The position numbers and the translations under genes were made by a program. A DNA stretch of 64,000 nt from Rhodoplanes sp. Z2-YC6860 (GTDB lineage: Bacteria; Pseudomonadota; Alphaproteobacteria; Rhizobiales; Xanthobacteraceae), in the NCBI RefSeq assembly GCF_001579845.1, contig NZ_CP007440.1, positions 7,276,029 to 7,340,028 of the forward strand, in the 5' to 3' direction. A model generated the notes under the pieces. It saw only the letters and a program-made list of their open reading frames with translations. It was not told the origin of the DNA and made no database searches. Shown piece after piece: positions 8,397 to 16,272 of this stretch. How positions within the stretch are numbered: position 1 is the stretch's first letter; every line of letters begins with the position of its first letter.

Positions 8397-9125
8397 CTAG
8401 CCCTCTCCCCTATCCTCCTTTTCGCCCACGGCTACGATTTTCAGAGCACCATCCGGCAACGGTCGCTGTAACCTAACCGCCTCCTCGGCGGGTGCTGTCA
8501 TCCAAATCTCGATGTCTTCCTGTGTGGTCAAAATGACGGGCATCGCCTTGGGATGGATTTTTCCAACCTCTTCATTCGACGCGGTGGTCAGGAACCCGAA
8601 CAGGTCGCTTGTTGTTTCGCCGTCCCTAACCTTGCGGACTGACGTCCACTGCGAAACCCAAATTCCCGCAAATGCTGCAAGGGGACGTGTCTCGTCGAAG
8701 GCAAACCACACGTCGCCGCCCGCATCGCGGTTGAACTCGCTAAATGACGTGAAGGGTACCACGCAGCGGTGTGGTACATCGAGCCAGCGCGTCCAGTGCT
8801 TGCTGGTGACGTTACGTATGTTCGTGACCCCATCGTCCTTTTCCATCCGCAAGAGTTCTTTAAAGTCGTACTGCTTCGCCTTCTTTTCGAGGGCCACAGC
8901 TTTCTTCTTCGCACCCTGCATCAGTATATTTTGCGGGGTCGGCATGCCCCATCGGGCCTTGGTCGTAAGCTCTCGTACGCCGTCGAGTCCATTTCGGACT
9001 ATCGGGGCTTCGTAGTTTGGGAAGATGCCAGGGAACGTTGGCATATTGCCAGTCACGTCGCGCAGCGCGCGCGTGAACTCCACGATGGCGTTCTGGCCTT
9101 TCGTGACACTGTAGAGATTGCACAT
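8397..9125 (-). CDS. SOS response-associated peptidase (SRAP, YedK/HMCES family)
   Basis: 242 residues starting MCNLYS, so Cys2 becomes the N-terminal catalytic nucleophile after Met removal. N37 (FPNYEAP), N102 (TNIRN), E130 (SFSEF) and H191 (GKIHPKAMPVIL) occupy the known SRAP active-site positions. The family covalently caps abasic sites in single-stranded DNA. It lies 3 bp after the 107-codon gene at 9129-9452 and probably shares its promoter; a direct repeat GAAC-N7-GAAC (9485-9499) upstream of that gene fits LexA control. It is island-borne, so it may be a second copy beside a chromosomal one. Confidence 0.9.
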   Translation of the reverse strand: MCNLYSVTKGQNAIVEFTRALRDVTGNMPTFPGIFPNYEAPIVRNGLDGVRELTTKARWGMPTPQNILMQGAKKKAVALEKKAKQYDFKELLRMEKDDGVTNIRNVTSKHWTRWLDVPHRCVVPFTSFSEFNRDAGGDVWFAFDETRPLAAFAGIWVSQWTSVRKVRDGETTSDLFGFLTTASNEEVGKIHPKAMPVILTTQEDIEIWMTAPAEEAVRLQRPLPDGALKIVAVGEKEDRGEG

Positions 9126-9128
9126 GGA

Positions 9129-9452
9129 TCAGTAGTACCGCTTCTTCGGCTCTCTCAGTTGGTAGCGCCGCATACCTTTGCCCCTCCCCCGCCTCGCCGG
9201 GTCAAACCATTCCCCTCCGAACCTGTCTTTGAACTTCTCTGCATCCTCTCGGAACTGAAAACAGAACACGTGGTACCAACGATCGTTCTGGCGAAAGCGG
9301 TGGCCCCTGGAACACACAGATAGGGGCTCTGCGAAGAGGCGCACAATGTCGTAGTCCGGCATGCCGGTGCATTCGTCCTCCGGCAGGGACACCTGGTGGG
9401 GCCAGCCGCGATCGATGCTGCTGGGCGACAACTCACCTTTTCGGCGACCCAT
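9129..9452 (-). CDS. Uncharacterised protein in a likely SOS-controlled operon with SRAP
   Basis: 107 residues, charged and aromatic-rich, with CSRGHRFRQNDRWYHVFCFQFREDAEKFKDRFGGEWFDP in the middle (shown here only as a description of a ~39-residue core with two Cys and conserved-looking Trp/Phe) and a very basic C-terminal tail. No family recognised. First gene of a two-gene minus-strand unit; the SOS-like box lies about 33 bp upstream. Confidence 0.55.
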   Translation of the reverse strand: MGRRKGELSPSSIDRGWPHQVSLPEDECTGMPDYDIVRLFAEPLSVCSRGHRFRQNDRWYHVFCFQFREDAEKFKDRFGGEWFDPARRGRGKGMRRYQLREPKKRYY

Positions 9453-9484
9453 GATCCAACCTTGACTCTCTGGTCTGTCTATGA

Positions 9485-9499
9485 GAACAAATAGAGAAC
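9485..9499. promoter_or_regulatory. Putative LexA (SOS) box, GAAC-N7-GAAC
   Basis: Direct repeat GAAC-AAATAGA-GAAC, the operator form used by LexA in many alphaproteobacteria. It lies between the minus-strand unit holding the SOS response-associated peptidase and the divergent plus-strand genes from 9520, so it could control both. Its position just after an ATG at 9481 favours 9520 as the real plus-strand start. Confidence 0.6.
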
Positions 9500-9519
9500 A
9501 TCAGTCAAGGGTGCCAGCT

Positions 9520-9864
9520 ATGGAACCGTCACCGACCGAGATTTTCGTCCGGCAGGTCGAAAAGAAATTGGAGGCGATGACCGCAATCCCTAAACGACCG
9601 CCCAACATTTACGTGCTTTCCGAAGATGGTGAGACGGCTGGCGTTGACATGGACATCAATCAAGCTGCGTTCGAGGCGCTCAACGCAGCGCACGTGGCCG
9701 CATCCCCGGATTCGTTTGCGCCTAGCGAAGACCTCTTCGACCTTGCAGGCGAGCCTGACTACGCGATTGAAGAATTTCAGTTTGTCCGAGATGTACTGAT
9801 GGAAATGCCCGATGTCGTCCTTGCTGCGCTCTGCAAGCAGCGGGGATGGAAGGTCGAGCGTTAA
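9520..9864 (+). CDS. Uncharacterised acidic protein
   Basis: 114 residues from the ATG at 9520, chosen because AAGGG lies 9 nt before it and the upstream ATG at 9481 overlaps the SOS-like box. The protein is acidic, mostly helical, with NIYVLSEDGETAGVDMD and a C-terminal DVVLAALCKQRGWKVER helix. No family recognised. Divergent from the SRAP unit. Confidence 0.5.
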   Translation: MEPSPTEIFVRQVEKKLEAMTAIPKRPPNIYVLSEDGETAGVDMDINQAAFEALNAAHVAASPDSFAPSEDLFDLAGEPDYAIEEFQFVRDVLMEMPDVVLAALCKQRGWKVER

Positions 9865-9865
9865 T

Positions 9866-10177
9866 GTGGGCATCGAGACGATCGGCGAAGCATGGAACTT
9901 GTCGTGGCAAATTCACATCCGGTGCCTAGACGACGGCCGGGAGGGCATGAAGCACCGGAAGTCTTGCGACTACCGGACCGAGCTCGACCTCAAAACTTTG
10001 GTGTGTACCCGAGGCCGGGACTTTCCCCTCGCGAGAGTAGCGGAGCGCCTGCGATGTCCGCGCTGCGGCTGCCGACAGGTGTCAGTCATGTTTAGCCCGC
10101 CGACGAACCTACAGGTGAACGCTGCGGCTGCCAGGCCGTACCGAGACTGGAGATGGAGAGATGAGAGTGATGAGTGA
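9866..10177 (+). CDS. Small zinc-ribbon-like protein
   Basis: About 103 residues from a GTG at 9866, directly after the preceding stop (TAATG overlap region). VGIETIGEAWNLSWQIHIRC is followed by a CDYRTELDLKTLVC segment and RCPRCGCRQVSVMF, a CxxC zinc ribbon. Similar small proteins are frequent hypothetical genes in Bradyrhizobium. It may bind nucleic acid, but that is inference. An in-frame ATG at 9812 would overlap the previous gene and is less likely. Confidence 0.5.
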   Translation: MGIETIGEAWNLSWQIHIRCLDDGREGMKHRKSCDYRTELDLKTLVCTRGRDFPLARVAERLRCPRCGCRQVSVMFSPPTNLQVNAAAARPYRDWRWRDESDE

Positions 10178-10376
10178 GAACGACCATCCGCAGAAGCGGT
10201 CCCACTACTTGGAAGCCGGTTCGCCCCTCGCCTGTTTTCTGCCGTCTTGCCGTCAGCCGTTTCTCGGCCGCTGCGTCCACGCCAACGACGGCCACTTCTA
10301 CTGCTCGGGCGCATGCGCTGTGGAAGGATCGCGAATGGACCTATCGCAGGTCGAAGAGTTCAAACGGCACGCCTAG
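10161..10376 (+). CDS. Small cysteine-rich (zinc finger-like) protein
   Basis: 71 residues with C-x4-C (ACFLPSC), a further Cys-x-H pair (GRCVHA) and FYCSGACA, a pattern of a small metal-binding knuckle. ATG at 10161 has GGAGAG immediately before it; ATG at 10170 is an alternative. It overlaps the previous gene by 17 bp and ends before a bidirectional terminator. Function unknown. Confidence 0.5.
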   Translation: MRVMSENDHPQKRSHYLEAGSPLACFLPSCRQPFLGRCVHANDGHFYCSGACAVEGSRMDLSQVEEFKRHA

Positions 10377-10386
10377 TTAAGAATAA

Positions 10387-10410
10387 AAGGCGGTCGTTTC
10401 AGACCGCCTT
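10387..10410. terminator. Bidirectional intrinsic terminator
   Basis: A 9-bp perfect stem (AAGGCGGTC / GACCGCCTT) between the convergent zinc-finger gene and the integrase gene, with A/T-rich flanks on both sides. Confidence 0.75.
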
Positions 10411-11595
10411 GCGTTTTAATTGTCGGAAGTCGTCGAGAAGATCGGCCCAAATCTGCATCAACTCCGTCCGCGCTTTTTTATGTCGGGCGCGGTTGTAAAT
10501 TCTGCGCTCGTCGTCTTCTTCTTCATGGGCGAGGCAAAGCTCGATCACGTCGTGATTGAACTGTCGCTCGTTGAGGATGGTCGAGGCAGAACTTTTGAAA
10601 CCGTGGGCCGTCATTTCATCCTTGGTGTAGCCCATCCGTCGCAGAGCAGAATTAAGCGCATTCTCGCTTAATGGCCTCTCCCGTGAACGAATGGAGTGGA
10701 AGACATACCCGTCCCCGTCCGACAGGTCCCAAACGCTCCGAAGAACGTTTAGCGCCTGTTTGGAGAGAGGCACCTCGAAATCCCGGCGCATCTTCATGCG
10801 CTCTCCCGGGATTTTCCACGTTGCCTTGGGCCAGTTGACCTCACTTCTTCTCATCAGCCGCACTTCGACCGGCCGCACCATAGTTAGAGAGGCGAACAAC
10901 AGTGCCGCCCGTAGAGTCGGCCACCCGTCGTACTCATCGATACAAACCAACAATCCTCCCAGCTCTTCTTCATCAATGATCGCTGGGCGGCTCTTGTGTT
11001 TGTACTTTCTGAGTGAGCCACGAAGAGCGTAGGTCGGGTCAGTCTCTGCCTTCAGGTTGACGATTGAGTATCTGAAGACCGATCCGATGACACCGCGCAG
11101 CCGGCGAGCTGTTTCGCGGCGCCCACTTTTCTCGACAGCTCGCAGGACTTGCAGGATGTCGGCCGAAGTGACTTTCGTGATCGGCGTTCTGTGAAGTGGA
11201 GAAGCCAGGTCGAGCAGCAACCACTTGTTCTTATCCATCGTGGCTTCGGCCGAGTTCTGTTCCTCCAACAGAGCCAGATACTCGTTGGCCATGACCTCGA
11301 AGGTGTTGACAGCCGCTACAGCCTCACTCTCCTTTTCCGTGGCTCTTGCCACGGCAGGGTCGTTGCCACTACGGAGAACCTTTCGCGCGTCGTCCCGTTT
11401 CTCTCGGGCATCGACGAGCGACACCTCCGGGTAGGAACCCAGCGAGAGCATCTTTTCGACGTTGTGGAAGTGATATCGAAACCGCCACAACTTCGAACCG
11501 TTGGGCATCACCAGCAACGCGAGGCCGTTGCCGTCCGAAAGTTTGTACTGCCGCTCCTTCGGTGCGGCCCGCAGAACTTCTGCTTGGGTAAGCAT
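10399..11595 (-). CDS. P4-type tyrosine recombinase (genomic-island integrase)
   Basis: 398 residues from MLTQAEVLRA at 11595. The N-terminal arm-binding DUF4102-like domain (YKLSDGNGLALLVMPNGSKLW) is followed by a SAM-like core and a catalytic domain. R241 (TMVRPVEV), H331, H357 (LAHEEEDDE) and Y367 (RIYNRA) are in place, but the HxxR arginine is K334 (HGFKSS instead of HGFR). The gene sits next to tRNA-Phe and reads away from it, typical for islands inserted at tRNA 3' ends. The last bases run into the shared terminator. Confidence 0.9.
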   Translation of the reverse strand: MLTQAEVLRAAPKERQYKLSDGNGLALLVMPNGSKLWRFRYHFHNVEKMLSLGSYPEVSLVDAREKRDDARKVLRSGNDPAVARATEKESEAVAAVNTFEVMANEYLALLEEQNSAEATMDKNKWLLLDLASPLHRTPITKVTSADILQVLRAVEKSGRRETARRLRGVIGSVFRYSIVNLKAETDPTYALRGSLRKYKHKSRPAIIDEEELGGLLVCIDEYDGWPTLRAALLFASLTMVRPVEVRLMRRSEVNWPKATWKIPGERMKMRRDFEVPLSKQALNVLRSVWDLSDGDGYVFHSIRSRERPLSENALNSALRRMGYTKDEMTAHGFKSSASTILNERQFNHDVIELCLAHEEEDDERRIYNRARHKKARTELMQIWADLLDDFRQLKRKAV

Positions 11596-11756
11596 GGGTA
11601 GCACCTCTGGACGTTTGAAGAACTTACCCACCAATTCTACCCATGATTTTGGGTAGCCTCAGCGGCCGGCAAGTTCGCTGATGTTCTACCGACAGCGCAT
11701 AAGCCACTGCGCCGCCGACAAAATGTCGTCCGAGGTTCTCTAGTGTTTTAGGGTGA

Positions 11757-11832
11757 TGGTGCCCAGGGGCGGAATCGAACCACCGACACTGCGATTTTCA
11801 GTCGCATGCTCTACCAACTGAGCTACCTGGGC
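11757..11832 (-). tRNA. tRNA-Phe (GAA), CCA encoded
   Basis: 76 nt cloverleaf: acceptor GCCCAGG/CCTGGGC, D-arm AGCTCAGTTGGTAGAGC, anticodon loop CTGAAAA with GAA, T-arm GGTTCGATTCC, discriminator A followed by an encoded CCA. The 3' end faces the integrase gene and is the presumed island attachment site. Confidence 0.95.
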
Positions 11833-11939
11833 ATTTTGGGAGTTGGCGGGGGTTTATAGGGGCTCAATCCCGGCCTGTCCAGAAGGCGGATCGATGAATT
11901 CCGGCAGGGACTGCGCGGGTTTAGCCCCTTCCGACACCC

Positions 11940-12926
11940 CTACTCCACCTTGATCCCGGCCTCGGCGATGATCGCGCCCCATTTCGCCATTTCGGCCGCG
12001 AGATGCGCCCGAAGCTCCTCGGGCGAGGAACCGACCACGCCGACGCCGGCCTGTTCGAGCTTGGCGCGCGTGTCCGGGTCGGCCAGCGCCGTCACCGTGT
12101 CGGCATGCATCTTGCGGATCACCGGCTCCGGCGTCTTCGCCTGAACGAACATCGCGTACCAGCCGGTGACGTCGAAGCCCGGCACGCCCGCCTCCGACAC
12201 GGTCGGCACGCCGGGCAGCACCGCGAGCCGCTTCTGCGAGGTGATGCCCAGCGCGCGGAGCTTGCCCGCGGCGATCAGCGGCAGCACGGCGCCGGTGTTG
12301 TTGAACATCACGTCAACGCGGCCGGGAATGAGATCGTTGAGCGCGGGCCCCGCGCCACGATACGGCACATGCAGGAGCTTCAGCCCGGTCATCTTGTTGA
12401 ACAGCTCGCCGCTCAGATGCACCGAGGTGCCGTGGCCGGACGACGCGTAGGTCGCCTTGCCGGGATTGGCGCGGGCGTATTCGATGAACTCCTGCACGGT
12501 GTGCGCGGGCGAACTCGCCGGCACCGCCATGATGTTCGGATAGTCGCAGACGAGGCTCACCGGCGCGAGGTCGGCGACCGGGTCGTAGGGCAGCGTCTTG
12601 AACAGGAATTTGTTCACCGCGAGCGGCAGGGATTGCAGCAGCACGGCGTAGCCGTCGGGGTCGGATTTCGCGACGGCTTCGGTGCCGATCGAGGTGGCGC
12701 CGCCACCCTTGTTCTCCACCACCATCTGCTGGCCCCACACCACCGAGAGCCGGTTGGCGAGAATGCGGGCGATCACGTCGGTGCCGCCGCCTGCCGGGAA
12801 CGGCACGATCAGGCGGACGAAGCGCATCGGAAAAGCTGTCGTTTGTGCGCGGGCGGGCGGCGCGCCGAGCGCGGCCACGAGCGTAGACGCGGACGACAAC
12901 GCGGCGAAGCGCCGGCGGTCGAGCAT
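11940..12926 (-). CDS. Bug/TctC-family tripartite tricarboxylate transporter substrate-binding protein
   Basis: 328 residues. Signal peptide at 1-27 (RRRFAALSSAS ... APPARAQ). The body has the family marks VPFPAGGGTDVIARILA, VVENKGGGATSIGTEAVA, NKFLFKTLPYDPVADLAPVS and VPGFDVTGWYAMFVQAKTPEPVI. These periplasmic proteins capture carboxylates or aromatic acids. No TctA/TctB membrane genes lie nearby, so it is one of the orphan binding proteins common in this group. Confidence 0.9.
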   Translation of the reverse strand: MLDRRRFAALSSASTLVAALGAPPARAQTTAFPMRFVRLIVPFPAGGGTDVIARILANRLSVVWGQQMVVENKGGGATSIGTEAVAKSDPDGYAVLLQSLPLAVNKFLFKTLPYDPVADLAPVSLVCDYPNIMAVPASSPAHTVQEFIEYARANPGKATYASSGHGTSVHLSGELFNKMTGLKLLHVPYRGAGPALNDLIPGRVDVMFNNTGAVLPLIAAGKLRALGITSQKRLAVLPGVPTVSEAGVPGFDVTGWYAMFVQAKTPEPVIRKMHADTVTALADPDTRAKLEQAGVGVVGSSPEELRAHLAAEMAKWGAIIAEAGIKVE

Positions 12927-13002
12927 GCCATCCTCCCAGACGCGCGCTTCGCGGCGCCGCGTCCGGCAAGCTTAGACGATTCCGCGTCATTGAATCGAAT
13001 GT

Positions 13003-16000
13003 TTAACCCGCGGCAACGCCACGCGGCGCGCCGCGCAGCCGCTGGCCCCAGGCGCGGAAGCGGTCGAGATAGAGATAGATCACCGGCGTCGAATAGAGCG
13101 TCAGCACCTGGCTGAGGATCAGGCCGCCGACGATGGAAATGCCGAGCGGCCGGCGCAGCTCGCCGCCTTCGCCGAAGCCGATCGCGAGCGGGATGGCGCC
13201 GAACATCGCCGCCATCGTGGTCATCATGATCGGCCGGAACCGCAGCAGACAGGCGTCGAAGATCGCCTGCCGCGCGTCCTCGCCGGCATGCCGCTGCCGC
13301 TCGAGCGCGAAGTCGATCATCATGATCGCGTTCTTCTTGACGATGCCCACCAAGAGGATCACGCCGATCAGCGCGATCACGCTGAACTCGGTGCGGAACA
13401 TCATCAGCGCCAAGACCGCGCCGACGCCCGCAGACGGCAGCGTCGACAGGATCGTGATCGGATGGACCAGGCTCTCGTAGAGGATGCCGAGCACGATGTA
13501 GACGGCGAGGATGGCGGCCGCGATCAGATAGCCCTCGTTGGCGAGCGAGTCCTCGAAGGCGCGCGCGGTGCCCTGGAAGCGGCCGTGGATCGACGCCGGA
13601 ACCCCGATGCGGGCCATCGCGCCGTTGATCGCGGTGACGGCGTCGCCGAGCGAAACATCCGCCGGCAGGTTGAACGAGATCGTGGTCGCGAGCGCGAGCC
13701 CCTGGTGGTTGACGCCGAGCGGCGTGTTGCCCGGCGCGTAGTGCGTGAAGGCCGCGAGCGGCACCATGGTCTCGGCATGGGTGGTGACCGCGGCGCCGGT
13801 CGACGCGGTGCCATGACCGGAATTGCCGATCGAGTTGGCGGCGAGATTGCGCGCGGTGTCGCTCGCGATCGTGGCGCTCGTCGGAGTCTGGCTGCCGGAG
13901 CTGACGGTGCCGGCGACCGCGTTGGTGGACTGCACGCCGCCGACCGTGCCGCCTGACGTGCTGACGTAAAGATTGTCGAGCGTGTCGGGCCGCTGCCAGA
14001 ACTGCGGCGCGACCTCCATGATCACATGGTACTGGTTGCGCGCGCTGTAGATGGTCGAGACCTGGCGCTGGCCGAAGGCGTCGTACAGCGTGTTGTCGAT
14101 CTCGCTCGCGTTCAGGCCGAAGCGTGACGCGGTGTCCCGGTCGACCGTGACTTCGATTTCGAGCCCCTTGTTCTGCTGGTCGCTGTTGACGTCGGTGAGT
14201 TCGGGCAGACGTTGCAGCGCGGCCAATATCTTCGGCGACCAGTCGTAGAGCTGTGCGAGATCGTCGGATTGCAATGTGTATTGATATTGCGCGTTGGCCT
14301 GGCGGCCGCCGATCCGGATGTCCTGGACCGGCTGCAGGATCAACCGCGCGCCAGGAACCTCAGCCATTTTCCGGCGCAGCCGGTCGATCACCTGGGTGGC
14401 CGAGATGCCGCGCTCGCCCAGCGGCTTGAGCGATGCGAAGGCGTTGCCCGAATTGGTCTGGCCGCCGCCGGTGAAGCCGACCGCGCTTTCGATCGCCGGG
14501 TCTTGCCGCATGATGTCCAAGAAGCGCTCGAGCTTCTGCCGCATCAGCTGGAACGAGATGCTCTGGTCGGCCTGGATGCTGCCGGTGAGACGGCCGGTGT
14601 CCTGCTGCGGGAAGAACCCCTTGGGGATCGTCACGAACAGATAAACGTTGAGGCCGAGCGTCACGAAGACCGCGAGCATGACGGCGCCGGGGCGGCGGAG
14701 CGCCCAGGCCAGCGTGTGCCGGTAGCCGTTCTGCATGGCGTCGAACACGCGCCCGGTGATGCGGTGAAACCGCCCATGTGTCTCCTCCCCGCCTGTCGGC
14801 TTCAGGAGCAGCGCGCACATCATCGGCGTGGTCGCGAGCGAGACCACGAGCGACACCAGAACAGCCACCGAGAGCGTCACGGCGAATTCGCGGAACAGCC
14901 GGCCGATGATGCCGCCCATGAACAGGATCGGGATGAACACGGCGATCAGCGAGATGCTCATCGACAGCACGGTGAAGCCCACTTCGCGGGCGCCCAGGAT
15001 GGCCGCCTGCACGCGCGGCATGCCGGCCTCGATGTGCCGCGTGATGTTCTCCAGGACCACGATCGCGTCGTCGACCACGAAGCCCGTGGCGATGGTGAGC
15101 GCCATCAGCGACAGGTTGTCGATGCTGAATCCCAGCAGGTACATCACCGCAAAGGTGCCGATCAGCGACACCGGCACGGCCACGGCCGGAATGAGCGTGG
15201 CGCGGGCGCTGCGCAGGAATACGAACACCACCAGGATCACGAGCGCGATCGCGACCAACAGGCTCGCCTCGACGTCGCGCAGCGACGCGCGGATCGTGGT
15301 GGAACGGTCGACCGCGACGCGGACGTCGATCGCGGGCGAGATCGACGCCTTGAGCTGCGGCAGCAGCGCCTTCACCCGATCGACCGTGTCGATGATGTTC
15401 GCTCCCGGCTGCCGGTTCAGGATTACCAGCACGGACGGCTTTCCGTCGGCGAGGCCCGCGGTGCGCACATTCTCGATCGAATCCACCACCTCGCCGAGAT
15501 CGGACAGCCGCACGGCTGCGCCGTTCCGGTAGGCCACCACCAGCGAACGGTAGTCGTCGGCGCGGACCGCCTGGTCGTTGTCGTAGATCTGGTAGTGCAG
15601 ATCGGCGGACTCGATCGCGCCCTTCGGGCTGTGCGCGTTGGCGGATGTCAGCGCGGCCCGCACGTCTTCCAGACCGATGCCGTACTTCGACAGCGCCTGC
15701 GGGTTAAGCTCGGCGCGCACCGCCGGCAGGGCGCCGCCGCCGACCGTCACCTCGCCGATGCCCTCGACCTGTGACAGCTTCTGCGACAGCACCGTGGTCG
15801 CGGCGTCGTAGACCTGGCCGCGGGTCAGGGTGTCGGAGTTGAGCGCGAGGATGAGAATCGGCGCATCGGCCGGGTTGACCTTTTTGTACATCGGATTGGT
15901 GCGCAGGCTCGCCGGCAGATCGGCGCGGGCGGCGTTGATCGCGGCCTGCACATCGCGCGCCGCGCCGTTGATGTCGCGGTCGAGCCCGAACTGCAACGTG

Positions 16001-16272
16001 ATCCGCGTGTTGCCGACCGTGCTGGCCGACGTCATCTCGGTGACGTCCGCGATCGTGCCGAGATGCCGCTCCAGCGGCGTCGCCACGGTGGTGGCGACCA
16101 CCTCGGGACTCGCGCCGGGAAGCTGCGCCTGCACCGAGATGGTCGGGAAGTCGACCTGCGGCAGCGGCGACACCGGCAGATGGAAGAACGCCATCAGCCC
16201 GGTCGCCGTGACGCCGAGCGTCAGCAGCGTGGTCGCCACCGGCCGGCGGATGAAGGGCGACGACAGGCTCAC
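13003..16272 (-). CDS. mdtC: RND multidrug efflux pump subunit, MdtC-like
   Basis: 1089 residues of the HAE1 inner-membrane RND family: N-terminal [15 protein letters not shown] helix, [17 protein letters not shown] with the proton-relay Asp pair in TM4, and 12 predicted membrane helices around two large periplasmic loops. Third gene of an operon with the fusion protein and an MdtB-like partner, overlapping the latter by 4 nt; MdtB and MdtC form a heterotrimer in E. coli. It is ~60 residues longer than usual because of a Ser/Thr/Ala-rich insertion near residue 770-835 in the second periplasmic loop. Confidence 0.9.
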   Translation of the reverse strand: MSLSSPFIRRPVATTLLTLGVTATGLMAFFHLPVSPLPQVDFPTISVQAQLPGASPEVVATTVATPLERHLGTIADVTEMTSASTVGNTRITLQFGLDRDINGAARDVQAAINAARADLPASLRTNPMYKKVNPADAPILILALNSDTLTRGQVYDAATTVLSQKLSQVEGIGEVTVGGGALPAVRAELNPQALSKYGIGLEDVRAALTSANAHSPKGAIESADLHYQIYDNDQAVRADDYRSLVVAYRNGAAVRLSDLGEVVDSIENVRTAGLADGKPSVLVILNRQPGANIIDTVDRVKALLPQLKASISPAIDVRVAVDRSTTIRASLRDVEASLLVAIALVILVVFVFLRSARATLIPAVAVPVSLIGTFAVMYLLGFSIDNLSLMALTIATGFVVDDAIVVLENITRHIEAGMPRVQAAILGAREVGFTVLSMSISLIAVFIPILFMGGIIGRLFREFAVTLSVAVLVSLVVSLATTPMMCALLLKPTGGEETHGRFHRITGRVFDAMQNGYRHTLAWALRRPGAVMLAVFVTLGLNVYLFVTIPKGFFPQQDTGRLTGSIQADQSISFQLMRQKLERFLDIMRQDPAIESAVGFTGGGQTNSGNAFASLKPLGERGISATQVIDRLRRKMAEVPGARLILQPVQDIRIGGRQANAQYQYTLQSDDLAQLYDWSPKILAALQRLPELTDVNSDQQNKGLEIEVTVDRDTASRFGLNASEIDNTLYDAFGQRQVSTIYSARNQYHVIMEVAPQFWQRPDTLDNLYVSTSGGTVGGVQSTNAVAGTVSSGSQTPTSATIASDTARNLAANSIGNSGHGTASTGAAVTTHAETMVPLAAFTHYAPGNTPLGVNHQGLALATTISFNLPADVSLGDAVTAINGAMARIGVPASIHGRFQGTARAFEDSLANEGYLIAAAILAVYIVLGILYESLVHPITILSTLPSAGVGAVLALMMFRTEFSVIALIGVILLVGIVKKNAIMMIDFALERQRHAGEDARQAIFDACLLRFRPIMMTTMAAMFGAIPLAIGFGEGGELRRPLGISIVGGLILSQVLTLYSTPVIYLYLDRFRAWGQRLRGAPRGVAAG

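Larger units (their letters stand above)
1..11756. mobile_element. Genomic island at tRNA-Phe (inner end only)
   Basis: The region left of tRNA-Phe holds the P4-type integrase, an IS5-family element, a toxin-antitoxin pair, a nucleotidyltransferase/nuclease cassette and several unrecognised genes with A/T-rich codon use. The tRNA 3' end including encoded CCA forms the attachment side at 11757. No second copy of the tRNA 3' end was seen to the left, so the other border lies outside the window. Parts between about 4900 and 8250 could be older chromosome or separate acquisitions. Confidence 0.6.
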
